This document shows positions 27,514-35,955 of a DNA stretch of 64,000 bases, piece by piece. The stretch lies in NCBI GenBank assembly GCA_910574745.1, contig CAJTCE010000003.1, positions 33,133 to 97,132 on the forward strand. The letters run 5' to 3'. The notes beneath the pieces are model-generated. The model made no database searches. It worked only from the letters and a program-made list of their open reading frames with translations, and had not been told where the DNA came from. Source of the DNA: Lachnospiraceae bacterium (GTDB lineage Bacteria > Bacillota > Clostridia > Lachnospirales > Lachnospiraceae). The position numbers and the translations under genes were made by a program. Position 1 is the stretch's first letter. The number at the start of each line of letters is the position of its first letter.

Positions 27514-28449
27514 TTATACCCTCTCAAATATTCTCAGCTTTGCACTTTTGGAACGGCTGTTTTCCTCCCGCTCTTCATCCGTCGGCGTTACCGGTTTTCT
27601 GGTAATAACCTTCCCCAGAGACTGCTTACCACACATACACACGGGAAACTCCGGCGGGCAGGTGCATGGATTCTCCTGCCTTTTAAATGCAGATTTTACA
27701 ATGCGGTCTTCCAAAGAGTGAAAAGTAATGATGCATATTCTTCCTCCCGAATTTAAAAACGCAATCATCTCCTCTAAAGAATTTTTCAATACTTCCAATT
27801 CTCTGTTACATTCAATTCTTATGGCCTGAAAGGCCCGTTTGGAAGGATGTCCTCCCTTTTCCCGCATTCTAGCGGGTATTGCTCCTTTGATAATTTCATT
27901 CAGCTGAAAAGTGCTTTCAATTTCTTCCTTTTCCCTTGCAGCCACAATATGCTTAGCTATATTGTTGGCAAACTTGTCTTCTCCGTAATCCCTGATAATC
28001 CTTGCAAGATCCTTCTGGGAATAACCGTTTACGATTTCCTTTGCGCTTAAGGCCTGTCTTGTATCCATCCTCATATCCAGAGCGGTATCGTACTTGTAGG
28101 AAAATCCCCGCTCCACCGTATCCAGCTGGTAGGAGGATACTCCCAAATCCAGAACAATCCCGTCTACGCCACAAATCCCTTGTTCCTTCAATCGGGAAAC
28201 CGCATTCTCGTAATTGTCGCGGATCAGGGTAATTTTCCCCATATGATCGCCAAGCCTCTCTGTGGCCGCTTCTATAGCAGCCTCGTCCTGGTCGATGCCA
28301 AAAAACCGTCCTTTTCCCTCAAGCCTTTTTACGACCTCCAATGCATGTCCGCCGCCGCCTAAGGTTCCATCCACATAAATGCCTTCCGGTTTTATACGCA
28401 GTCCTTCAATTGTTTCATTCAATAAAACCGATTTATGTGAAAACTTCAT
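27514..28449 (-). CDS. rsmH: 16S rRNA (cytosine-1402-N4)-methyltransferase RsmH
   Basis: A 311-residue SAM-dependent methyltransferase acting on C1402 of 16S rRNA. It starts with [14 protein letters not shown]. The SAM loop [10 protein letters not shown] is near residue 28, GIDQDEAAI follows, and the catalytic region has [10 protein letters not shown]. The end carries [12 protein letters not shown] and [14 protein letters not shown], both diagnostic. Second gene of the mraZ-led operon, 15 bases after mraZ. Confidence 0.97.
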   Translation of the reverse strand: MKFSHKSVLLNETIEGLRIKPEGIYVDGTLGGGGHALEVVKRLEGKGRFFGIDQDEAAIEAATERLGDHMGKITLIRDNYENAVSRLKEQGICGVDGIVLDLGVSSYQLDTVERGFSYKYDTALDMRMDTRQALSAKEIVNGYSQKDLARIIRDYGEDKFANNIAKHIVAAREKEEIESTFQLNEIIKGAIPARMREKGGHPSKRAFQAIRIECNRELEVLKNSLEEMIAFLNSGGRICIITFHSLEDRIVKSAFKRQENPCTCPPEFPVCMCGKQSLGKVITRKPVTPTDEEREENSRSKSAKLRIFERV

Positions 28450-28464
28450 GAACGCTCCGTTCTT

Positions 28465-28896
28465 TTAAAAGGATATTCCAAAGGCCGCCAATTCCTCAGC
28501 AATATCATTAATATCGTCATAAGCGGAAATTTCATCCCATCTGCTCTTGTCCCAGATTTCAACATGACCTCCAACGCCTGCAAACACCACATCCTTTTCC
28601 AAAGAAGCATGCTCCCTTAAAACGGCGGGCAGAAGAATTCTCCCCTGCTTGTCCACATCCACCTCCTGGGCGCCGGAAATGAAAAAACGCTTAATCTTAC
28701 GGACATTGGCTTCCAGATCGGATTTTTCATTCAGCTTGTCTATAAAAGAGTCGAATTCATATCTTTCAAATACAAATAGACATCCTTCCAGCCCTTTTGT
28801 TACAACAAACTCATTACCCAGCGTATCGCGAAACTTGGAAGGAATAATCAGTCTGCCCTTGGCATCAATTGTATGGTTATACTCGCCCATGAACAT
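28465..28896 (-). CDS. mraZ: Transcriptional regulator MraZ
   Basis: A 143-residue protein with two AbrB-like SpoVT/MraZ domains, each with the family's DAKGRLIIPSKFR or DKQGRILLPAVLR motif. In other bacteria it forms rings that bind GTG-containing repeats in its own promoter and represses the mra cluster. Start MFMGEYNHTIDAKGR is chosen because GGTGATG precedes it and homologues begin here, although the frame continues 28 codons upstream. Matching repeats at 28964-28995 support autoregulation. Confidence 0.95.
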   Translation of the reverse strand: MFMGEYNHTIDAKGRLIIPSKFRDTLGNEFVVTKGLEGCLFVFERYEFDSFIDKLNEKSDLEANVRKIKRFFISGAQEVDVDKQGRILLPAVLREHASLEKDVVFAGVGGHVEIWDKSRWDEISAYDDINDIAEELAAFGISF

Positions 28897-28963
28897 ACTT
28901 TCATCACCTGCCCAACCACCCGGATACACTGCCGGAACCAAACTTCCACTTTTTAGGGATTGC

Positions 28964-28995
28964 GTGGCACTTTCTACCACTTTCCACCACTTACG
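28964..28995 (-). promoter_or_regulatory. MraZ operator: three 10-bp-spaced repeats
   Basis: On the minus strand, AAGTGG, AAGTGG and AAGTGC recur with exact 10-base period just downstream of the promoter. Repeats containing AAAGTG/GTGG at this spacing are known MraZ sites. Confidence 0.75.
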
Positions 28996-28999
28996 TTCT

Positions 29000-29028
29000 A
29001 TAATAGCTTAGAATTTTGGTTTTGACAA
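29000..29028 (-). promoter_or_regulatory. Sigma-A promoter of the mraZ wall-division operon
   Basis: TTGTCA (29023-29028), 17-base spacer, TATTAT (29000-29005) on the minus strand, about 105 bases before the mraZ start. The MraZ repeats lie just downstream. Confidence 0.8.
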
Positions 29029-29056
29029 GGAATATTTTTTGCGAAAAAAGCGCGAA

Positions 29057-29086
29057 AAAAAGACTTTGCAAGACGTTTGCAAAGCC
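29057..29086 (-). terminator. Terminator after lgt
   Basis: A CTTTGCAA/TTGCAAAG stem (29064-29071 with 29077-29084), extended by G-C pairs, with seven T residues after it on the minus strand. Confidence 0.88.
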
Positions 29087-29182
29087 ATTTTTTATATTTC
29101 TTACCATATATGGTATTTTTGTATTTATTTCAGAACAATATGTGGGAAAGTCCTCAGAACATATTTTTTAAAATTTTTTTCA

Positions 29183-30127
29183 TTACTTTTCTGTCATTGA
29201 AGCTTCTTTTGATTCTTCCTCCACTTTCCTCCCCACAGACTCCAAAAACGAGGGAAGCTTGATTCTTCCCCGTAAGCCTAAATGTATCACAACCGCAAAG
29301 CTTACCGACAGGACAAAAAGAACGCCTCCTAAAAGCTGGGATACGGCAATGTTCGTATGTCCGATTTTCAGCCGGTCCGTACGGATTCCCTCCACAAAAA
29401 AGCGGATAATGCCATATCCTCCCAAATACCAGAGAATCATTTCCCCGTCGAATTTCTTATGCTTTCTGTATGCCCACATAATAAGCAGCAAGCCCAGATT
29501 GAGCGCCCCTTCATAGAGAAAGGTGGGATGAACCTGAATATAGTTGGTCCCCTGAACAATGTTGGAAGCAATTTGAGGCGAAATATCCGCCGCCCTTACC
29601 GCTTCAATAGGAAGCCGCATAGCAAAGAGTCCATCGGAATAGCCGCCGAAAACCTCTCTGTTCATGAAGTTTCCCCAACGTCCGATAATCTGTCCCACCA
29701 AAAGTCCGAACACGCCTGCATCAGCCATTTGAAAAAACGACTGTTTTTTCATTCGGGAAAATACATACAATGTGAGAAAACCTCCAATAACCGCACCGTA
29801 AATGGCCAGACCGCCATTTCTTAAATGAAAAATCTCCAGCAGGTTGTTCTTGTATACATCCCAGGAAAAAATCACATAATAAATTCTGGCGCCCAAAACC
29901 GAAAATATAATCGCCCAAATGCTGAAATCCCACCACAGATCATCAGGCTGTCCCATCCTTTTTCCTTCCTTAGACGCCAGCAAAAAGCCTAAAAACACGC
30001 CTATAGCAATGATAATCCCGTAAAATGCGATTTCGAAGCCGAAAATCGAAATGCTTTTAGGCACGTTGGATAAATAAATATGAAGGTTTGGAAAGGCAAT
30101 ATCCATATTACCCATAACATCTGTCAT
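29183..30127 (-). CDS. lgt: Prolipoprotein diacylglyceryl transferase Lgt
   Basis: A 314-residue polytopic membrane enzyme that attaches diacylglycerol to the lipobox cysteine of exported lipoproteins such as the one encoded at 13835-15001. The signature GRWGNFMNREVFG is near residue 150, HPTFLYEGALN follows, and FVEGIRTDRL lies towards the end. About seven membrane helices are seen. A charged C-terminal tail of about 25 residues follows the last helix. AAGGAG lies upstream of the ATG. It follows ychF on the same strand with a 24-base gap. Confidence 0.96.
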   Translation of the reverse strand: MTDVMGNMDIAFPNLHIYLSNVPKSISIFGFEIAFYGIIIAIGVFLGFLLASKEGKRMGQPDDLWWDFSIWAIIFSVLGARIYYVIFSWDVYKNNLLEIFHLRNGGLAIYGAVIGGFLTLYVFSRMKKQSFFQMADAGVFGLLVGQIIGRWGNFMNREVFGGYSDGLFAMRLPIEAVRAADISPQIASNIVQGTNYIQVHPTFLYEGALNLGLLLIMWAYRKHKKFDGEMILWYLGGYGIIRFFVEGIRTDRLKIGHTNIAVSQLLGGVLFVLSVSFAVVIHLGLRGRIKLPSFLESVGRKVEEESKEASMTEK

Positions 30128-30151
30128 TTATTTTTTGCTCCTTTTAAAAAA

Positions 30152-31249
30152 CTACACATTGAATCGGAAGAGAATCACATCGCCGTCCTGAACCACGTAT
30201 TCCTTTCCTTCCATTCCCACAAGCCCTTTCTCTCTTGCCGCCGCAAGGGAGCCAAGTTCTAACAAATCCTTATAATTCACAACCTCTGCTTTGATAAAGC
30301 CTCTTTCAAAGTCGGAATGTATCTTCCCTGCGGCCTGCGGCGCCTTGGTTCCCACCTTAATGGTCCACGCCCTTGTTTCATCCTCTCCCGCAGTCAGATA
30401 GCTGATAAGTCCCAGAAGCTTATAGGACGCCTTGATCAGCTTTTCCAGTCCTGATTCCTCAAGTCCCAAATCCTCTAAGAACATAGCCTTTTCATCATCA
30501 TCCAGTTCAGCAATTTCCTGTTCGATCTGGGCACAGATCACAAACACCTCGCTGCCGCACTTTTTCGCAAATTCACGGACCTTACCAACCTGTTGGTTGG
30601 ATACCCCGTCATCAGCCAGATCAGCTTCTCCTACATTGGCGGCAAAAATAACCGGCTTGGCAGTTAAAAGATTATATTCCGCAAACCATGCCTCTTCATC
30701 CTCGTCCTCCGTTTCAAAGGTAATGGCAAGTTCCCCGTTTTCCAGATAGGCCTTAACCCTTTCCAATAGTTTTAACTCCTTTGCAAGGTTTTTATCCATC
30801 CTGGCTCCCTTTGCCGTCTTTGCAATCCTTCTCTCCAGAATCTCGATATCGGAAAAGATCAATTCCAGATTGATGGTTTCAATATCCCTTAAAGGGTCCA
30901 CGCTCCCATCCACATGCACCACATTGTCGTCTTCAAAGCAGCGCACCACATGGACGATTGCATCCACCTCCCTGATATTGCTTAAAAACTGGTTTCCCAA
31001 GCCTTCCCCTTTGGAAGCGCCTTTCACAAGCCCCGCTATATCCACAAATTCAATGACCGCATTGGTAACCTTTTTGGAATGATACATATCTCCCAAAAGC
31101 TTCAGCCTTTCGTCGGGCACCGGCACGATTCCCACATTAGGGTCGATAGTGCAGAATGGGTAGTTTGCCGATTCTGCCCCCGCCTTTGTTAAAGAATTAA
31201 ATAAGGTGCTTTTCCCTACATTGGGAAGGCCTACAATTCCAAGTTTCAT
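30152..31249 (-). CDS. ychF: Redox-regulated ribosome-associated ATPase YchF (OBG family)
   Basis: A 365-residue P-loop protein. G1 is GLPNVGKSTLFNSL (residues 6-19), followed by NYPFCTIDPN and DIAGLVKGASKGEGLGN. NxxE (NVGE) replaces the NKxD motif, which explains ATP rather than GTP preference in the family. A coiled coil sits in the middle. The C-terminal TGS domain ends in VQDGDVILFRF. Highly conserved and associated with ribosomes and stress. It has its own promoter at 31370-31399 and is probably co-transcribed with lgt. Confidence 0.97.
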   Translation of the reverse strand: MKLGIVGLPNVGKSTLFNSLTKAGAESANYPFCTIDPNVGIVPVPDERLKLLGDMYHSKKVTNAVIEFVDIAGLVKGASKGEGLGNQFLSNIREVDAIVHVVRCFEDDNVVHVDGSVDPLRDIETINLELIFSDIEILERRIAKTAKGARMDKNLAKELKLLERVKAYLENGELAITFETEDEDEEAWFAEYNLLTAKPVIFAANVGEADLADDGVSNQQVGKVREFAKKCGSEVFVICAQIEQEIAELDDDEKAMFLEDLGLEESGLEKLIKASYKLLGLISYLTAGEDETRAWTIKVGTKAPQAAGKIHSDFERGFIKAEVVNYKDLLELGSLAAAREKGLVGMEGKEYVVQDGDVILFRFNV

Positions 31250-31369
31250 TTCTATCTATATCCTCCTTAAAAACCTTGATTTTATGCATTTTCCAAAATC
31301 AATAAACAACGGATGCCACGCTTTGCAAGACATCCTGATATTAAGAAAAAGAGTCTAACACAGGATAAT

Positions 31370-31399
31370 ATTATATCATGTCATACTCCCTTTCTTCAA
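31370..31399 (-). promoter_or_regulatory. Sigma-A promoter for ychF-lgt
   Basis: TTGAAG (31394-31399), 18-base spacer, TATAAT (31370-31375) on the minus strand. The rest of the AT-rich gap 31250-31589 shows only this promoter and the terminator at 31519-31547. Confidence 0.7.
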
Positions 31400-31518
31400 C
31401 TGTATTTTGAAACAATTAGCACATAATTAAAGTTTAAAAGTAAATTGCGGAAGCTTATCAAATTTCCATTACGTTTTTTATGATTATAAACTATCTCCGC
31501 ATTTTTCTTATCCTACAG

Positions 31519-31547
31519 AAAAGGCAGGGACTCAAATAGTCCCTGCC
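31519..31547 (-). terminator. Terminator after the BspA-like surface protein gene
   Basis: A perfect 10-bp stem GGCAGGGACT/AGTCCCTGCC (31523-31532 with 31538-31547) with TTTT following on the minus strand. Confidence 0.85.
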
Positions 31548-31589
31548 GCCCTGTTTCGTCCATCAGACGAGCCGGGAAACAAGCTCTTT

Positions 31590-33485
31590 CTATGTTTCCT
31601 CCGTCATACCCCTCTCCCGGTCTGTAAAATACAGGAGCAGCCAGATAAAGCCCGCCATCATGGCAAGTGTAACATATATTTTTATCGGGGCAGCGTCCCC
31701 GGTCTTAGGCTCGTTGTCCTTAGAAGATTCGGGTTTTGTATCATTTAAGTTAGAATTGTTTTGGCCGCTGTAATTGTTACCGCTGTTATTCCCGTTTCCA
31801 TTGTTACCACTGCCGCCGTTGTCATTCCCGCTTCCATTGTTATCACTGCCGCCGTTGTCATTCCCGCCGCCATTGTTATCACTGCCGCCATTGTCATTCC
31901 CGCCGCCATTGTTATCATCATTTCCATTGTTCCCCCCGCCGCTGCCATCGTTTGCCGTATCTTTATAAACGATTGCATAAACAGAGAAATGGTCTGTCTC
32001 TATAGTAATGGTATCGGCGCTACCATCCAGATCAGTCAAAAGCTCCGCCCTGCCGTCATGCAGCCGGATGACGGCAAATGTCCTTGTCCTATTGCTATCG
32101 TCATTTCTTAAGGCTTCCGGCACGGTAATGACGATCCTTATCTTTTTCGCCGTCTCATGTATATTCGTGCGGTCTGCCCCTGCCAGCTTATACAGGTCGA
32201 TATTTAAATACAATCCCTCGGTAAAACCGTTCAATGCCTGCCGTACAGCCGCCCGATCCAAAACGCTCACGGTATTTCCCGCATCCTGTACCTCAAGGAC
32301 AATCTTAACATTGGTTCCGTTCCACATCTGCTGCTTTTCTTCATCCGTCAGGAGCATATCCTTCAATTCCTCTGACGGAGTGGAAATATTGGTTTTCGGA
32401 GCATTCGCTCCCAGTTTGATCTCCGGAGTAACGGTTCCGATTCCCGGCTCTGTTCCCGTTGCCGGAATGGTCTCTGTCTGCCTGTAACCGCACGTCTGAC
32501 ATTCCCTGTGCTTTGTTCCCGCTTCAGTTGCCGTCGCCTCTCTGTCTGTTATCCAATTTCCCAAATCATGATTTCCTCTTCCAATTTCTTCGCCGCAGGA
32601 GCAGACTTTCCAATGCTGCGTATCATCATGCTGCCATTCCCCATAATCGTGACTATGCTCTTCCCTGATATGAGTTTCATATTTCATCCAGCTATAGCTA
32701 GCCTTATAAGCCTCTGCTGTACCTGCCGGAACCAAAATTCCCAAAATACCTTCTGCCACACATGGACAATTGTCAAAAACATCCGAATAAGTCTCGTATA
32801 ATACAGGCGGCGTTTTACTCTGCATTGTCACACTTGACAACTGGGTACAATCACTAAATGCACCATAGTCTATGGAAGACACATTTTTCGGAATGGTTAT
32901 TTCCGTTAAACTGGAGCACCGAAGAAATGCATAGCCGCCAATGCTTATAACGCTGTCCGGCATCTTAACTGACTGCAGCCTTTCACAATCTTGAAATGCA
33001 GATTTCCCAATCATCTCCACATTGGATAATATCTCAACACTTTCTAAATTAACACATCTATTAAATGCACTGTCTCCAATGCTTGTGACATTGTATTGGA
33101 TTGTTACCTGCGTAAGATTGTCACAACTACCAAATGCCCAGTTACCGATGTTGGTTACACCTTCTTGAAGCACTATAGCTGTTACCTGTTGCCTATATAA
33201 TCCTCTATTTTTCAACCAGTCCTCCATCCCGTCATCCGAACCGATCGTCAGTTTACCGTCTGCGTCAAGCGTCCAGTCATCTCCGGAGACGATATTGTCC
33301 GCCTGTGGCACAAATTCCGTCTCTTCCTCCGTCAGCTCCGCATCGTTCCCGCTGACATTCTCCGCAACACTTCCCTCCTGTGTCAGCACGCTTGCAGACA
33401 CGGTGTTTGACACCATGCCCACGGTCAGCACCGCCGCAAACATTACCGCCATCATCCTCTGTAATAAACCCCTTCGCTTTTTCAT
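31590..33485 (-). CDS. BspA-like leucine-rich-repeat surface protein with sortase-type anchor
   Basis: A 631-residue secreted protein. A signal peptide (KKRRGLLQRMMAVMFAAVL onward, cut near VSA) is followed by five or six BspA-type (LRR_5) repeats (about 90-240) with the pattern SIGDSAFNRC...L. A CxxC-containing HDYGEW...CGYRQTETIP module comes next, then a beta-rich domain and an Asn/Gly/Asp linker. The wall-sorting signal EPKTGDAAP, a hydrophobic segment and a charged tail end the protein. GGAGG lies 11 bases before the ATG. The frame stays open 54 codons upstream, but the signal peptide fixes the start. Probably an adhesin; the ligand is unknown. A decayed relative lies at 34465-35244. Confidence 0.85.
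   Translation of the reverse strand: MKKRRGLLQRMMAVMFAAVLTVGMVSNTVSASVLTQEGSVAENVSGNDAELTEEETEFVPQADNIVSGDDWTLDADGKLTIGSDDGMEDWLKNRGLYRQQVTAIVLQEGVTNIGNWAFGSCDNLTQVTIQYNVTSIGDSAFNRCVNLESVEILSNVEMIGKSAFQDCERLQSVKMPDSVISIGGYAFLRCSSLTEITIPKNVSSIDYGAFSDCTQLSSVTMQSKTPPVLYETYSDVFDNCPCVAEGILGILVPAGTAEAYKASYSWMKYETHIREEHSHDYGEWQHDDTQHWKVCSCGEEIGRGNHDLGNWITDREATATEAGTKHRECQTCGYRQTETIPATGTEPGIGTVTPEIKLGANAPKTNISTPSEELKDMLLTDEEKQQMWNGTNVKIVLEVQDAGNTVSVLDRAAVRQALNGFTEGLYLNIDLYKLAGADRTNIHETAKKIRIVITVPEALRNDDSNRTRTFAVIRLHDGRAELLTDLDGSADTITIETDHFSVYAIVYKDTANDGSGGGNNGNDDNNGGGNDNGGSDNNGGGNDNGGSDNNGSGNDNGGSGNNGNGNNSGNNYSGQNNSNLNDTKPESSKDNEPKTGDAAPIKIYVTLAMMAGFIWLLLYFTDRERGMTEET
31750..31960 (-). repeat. Tandem repeats encoding an Asn/Gly/Asp linker
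   Basis: About five degenerate copies of a roughly 33-base unit (in plus-strand form cattgttatcactgccgccg and variants) encode NGGGNDNGGSDN-type repeats inside the BspA-like gene. This kind of array can change length by slippage or recombination. Confidence 0.8.
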
Positions 33486-34000
33486 AACAATTTCAACCTC
33501 CATCTGCTGTATTTTTACTGAATCCCTATATTTATCCATGCCGCTTTCCGCCCGAAAAGACGGCACCATGAATATCCCCGTCAGGCCGTCAGGATAAAAG
33601 TCTTTTTCTTTATATATACTATAGCATACATTTTTTGACCTGTTCACGTTAATCCTATCATATCATATCCTAAGAAGTATTGTATTACAAATCATACCTA
33701 TAAATATGCAATCTGTACCTTTTTCCTAATTATATCTGAAAGTTTAATTCAAATAGTCCTTCATACACATCAAAATCTCTTAACTATAGTTAAAGACTTT
33801 CTGAAATTCTAAAAGTGATTCTCTTTTCTTCAGCCGACGCTTATGAATTTAAACAATTTGTAAACATCTTTGGTTTATTTTGTTATATGCATGAACACAC
33901 AAAAATCAATCTTTTTTCAATTTTTAATAATTCTTTTAAATCTAAAAGTTAGTGTATAATTTTTATTGGCAATAAGAACGGATATACAATTATGTAAACC

Positions 34001-34032
34001 AAAAGGAAGCAGAGATGAAAATCCCTGCTTCC
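34001..34032 (-). terminator. Terminator-like hairpin
   Basis: GGAAGCAG...CTGCTTCC stem of 12 pairs (34005-34016 with 34021-34032, one wobble) with loop TTTC, followed by TTTT on the minus strand. Confidence 0.6.
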
Positions 34033-34174
34033 CAATCACACAGTTTTTCTTTATGATGTTAATTGCGACATGAAATCAAAGGAGACTGTATGATGATTTC
34101 CAAACTTTTTGATATGTACTGCTCAAACTGTCCGCTTCTTTCCCGAATCCGTCAATTTTCTTTTTCCCTCTATG

Positions 34175-34212
34175 ATAAAAGAATACCGCCTTGCATCCAT
34201 ACAAGACGGTAT
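34175..34212 (-). terminator. Terminator-like hairpin downstream of the small ORF
   Basis: Arms ataccg-c-cttg (34183-34193) and caag-a-cggtat (34202-34212), then TTTT on the minus strand. Confidence 0.55.
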
Positions 34213-34306
34213 CTTAAAAACCCAAAAGGCGCATGATATTGATTTTTCAAAGTTCCCTACGCCAAATGATGTGAGAGGTTTAGTATTTATGCCCAATCGA
34301 CCGGCA

Positions 34307-34468
34307 TCAGATATACTGCCACTCTGAGCAGGTTTTCTTTCCTATGCTGTGATAATATACCAGCAGAACAAAGATTAACGCAAGCGCAAGGCATTTTCTG
34401 GTTCTTCCGCCCCGTTTCGCCCATCTGACAATCCTGGAAACAAGTTCCTTCTTTGTTTCCTCCGTCAT
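34307..34468 (-). CDS. Small membrane protein or C-terminal remnant, 53 residues
   Basis: A short frame starting MTEETKKELVSRIVRW, with a basic middle and one hydrophobic segment CLALALIFVLLVYY. GAGAAGGGC precedes the ATG, which overlaps the stop of the upstream pseudogene as ATGA. The same DNA lies just after the sorting tail of the BspA-like gene at 31590 (DRERGMTEET then a TAG stop, with related sequence continuing past it). So this may be the out-of-frame C-terminal end of an ancestral surface protein rather than an independent gene. Function unknown. Confidence 0.4.
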   Translation of the reverse strand: MTEETKKELVSRIVRWAKRGGRTRKCLALALIFVLLVYYHSIGKKTCSEWQYI

Positions 34469-35244
34469 GCCCTTCTCCCGGTCCTAGGCTCGCCGTCCTT
34501 TGAGGAATTCGGTTTCGCATCATTTTTACCGGAATGATTATCATTGCTATTATTATCGCTGTCGCCGTTATTGTTGCTATTGTTATTGTCGCCGTTATCG
34601 CTGTTATCCAAATCGGGCAAAATCTCCGCCCTGCCGCCATGTACCCGGATGACCGCAAACGTCCACGTCATATTGCCGTCCGTGTTTTTCAGGCTGTCAG
34701 ACGTCGCAATGACAATTTTAATCTTTTCCGCCGTCTCGGTTATATCCGTACGTTTATCCCCAACCAGCTTATACAGCTGGATATTCAGATATCCTCCCAC
34801 GGTCATATCGTTTAATGCCCGTTCGACAGCCGTCTTGTCTGAATCGCTCACGGTATTTCCCGCATCCTGTACTTCAAGGACAATCCTGATATCGGTTTCA
34901 TTCTGTGCCTGCTGCCTTTCTACCTCTGTCAGGAGCATATCTTCCACTTCCTCCGTGGGAGTGGATATGCTGATTGCCGGAGCATTTTCTTCCCGCTTCA
35001 CTTCTGTTATAATGGTTCCGCTTCCCGTCGCCGGAATCGTTTCTGTTTCCTTTTGACCACAGCGGTTACATGTTCGCTCCTTTTGACCGGGCGTCGTTTC
35101 TGCGGCGGTTTTCTTTACCACCCACTCTCCCCAGTCATGTCCCAGCTTGTTGATTACCACGCTGTCCTTATCCGTAACCAGTATCCAAATCAGTACATAT
35201 CCTTCTCCGTCAAAATAAAAGTTTGGTAGGTTTGCGCCCGCCAC
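34465..35244 (-). pseudogene. Truncated paralogue of the BspA-like surface protein
   Basis: The 259-codon frame lacks a signal peptide and leucine-rich repeats. It starts with a GTG that has no clear ribosome site and stops at TGA. From HDWGEWVVKK on it parallels the complete gene at 31590: CNRCGQKETETIPATG, a STPTEEVEDMLLTEVERQQ segment, VLEVQDAGNTVSDSDKTAVE and an Asn/Asp/Gly linker. At the sorting signal it reads GEPRTG and then RRA-stop, because the hydrophobic anchor is deleted. In a neighbouring frame the N-terminal side may continue (DDYISWRAQTY), suggesting a frameshift. It probably makes no anchored product. Confidence 0.75.
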
Positions 35245-35290
35245 GATATGTAATCGTCATCCGCCGCTCATCCAATGAGCTGGCGCATTA

Positions 35291-35953
35291 CTACAAATCA
35301 TGAGCGTTTAATATTTTCATGAAATGCTTCACGTTTGCTTCAATATCTCCTTTAAACACCGAAGAGCCCGATACGATTACATTTGCGCCGGCATCTAAAA
35401 TCATGCCTACATTCTCCTTGTTGACGCCTCCGTCAACCGCCACGTCCACCTTTAAGCCCCTGCGTTCTATTTCCGCCTTTACATCCACAATTTTTGATGT
35501 ACAGCTGTCAAGATATTTCTGCCCGCCAAAACCGGTATTGACCGTCATGACCAGAACCTGATCCACATAATCCAGATAAGGATAAAGCGTATCAATTGGA
35601 GTCTGGGGATGCAGGGAAATTCCCGTCCGAAGCCCCATTGATTTGATTTTTAACAGCGTGTCCACCATACATCGGCATGCCTCGATATGTATGGTCAGCC
35701 CGTCGGCGCCCGCTGCCGCAAACTGGTCAACATAGCGTTCCGGCTCTGTGATCATCAGATGCACATCAAAAAATTTATCCGTTACCTTGCGCAAGGACTG
35801 GATAACCGGAAATCCAAAGGAAATGGATGGAACAAAAACCCCATCCATAACATCAATATGAATATATTTTGCACCTGCCTTATCTACTTTTTCTACCTGT
35901 TCGCCAAGTCTTGCAAAATCTGCTGCAAGAATAGAGGGGGATAAAATTGTCAT
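35291..35953 (-). CDS. rpe: Ribulose-phosphate 3-epimerase
   Basis: A 220-residue TIM-barrel enzyme interconverting ribulose-5-phosphate and xylulose-5-phosphate. Motifs seen: LSPSILAADFARL at the start, HIDVMDGVFVPSISFG (metal-binding His/Asp), DVHLMI, NTGFGGQKY and VDGGVNKENV (second metal Asp). It follows rsgA with a 2-base gap, an arrangement common in the prkC-rsgA-rpe cluster of Firmicutes. Last gene of the large cluster from murE. Confidence 0.97.
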   Translation of the reverse strand: MTILSPSILAADFARLGEQVEKVDKAGAKYIHIDVMDGVFVPSISFGFPVIQSLRKVTDKFFDVHLMITEPERYVDQFAAAGADGLTIHIEACRCMVDTLLKIKSMGLRTGISLHPQTPIDTLYPYLDYVDQVLVMTVNTGFGGQKYLDSCTSKIVDVKAEIERRGLKVDVAVDGGVNKENVGMILDAGANVIVSGSSVFKGDIEANVKHFMKILNAHDL

Positions 35954-35955
35954 AG

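Larger units (their letters stand above)
33486..34306. other. AT-rich gap of the surface-protein island
   Basis: About 820 bases between the BspA-like gene and the decayed paralogue locus. The right part holds two minus-strand terminator hairpins (34001-34032 and 34175-34212). The left part holds the leader of the BspA-like gene, with TATA-rich sequence near 33610-33630 that may contain its promoter. No convincing gene was found. A 72-codon plus-strand frame (34109-34327) is discussed under rejected items. Confidence 0.6.

Noticed and set aside
34240..34270. GGCGTAGGGAA on the minus strand, like the TPP riboswitch 3' block
   Set aside because: The other thi-box elements are missing upstream, so the 11-base match is probably chance.
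34109..34327. 72-codon plus-strand frame (MICTAQTVRFFPESVNFL onward)
   Set aside because: It spans a terminator hairpin and the end of the 53-residue minus-strand frame, has no ribosome site, and matches no family I know. The segment FPTPNDVRGLVFMPNRP looks protein-like, so a search could still be worthwhile.
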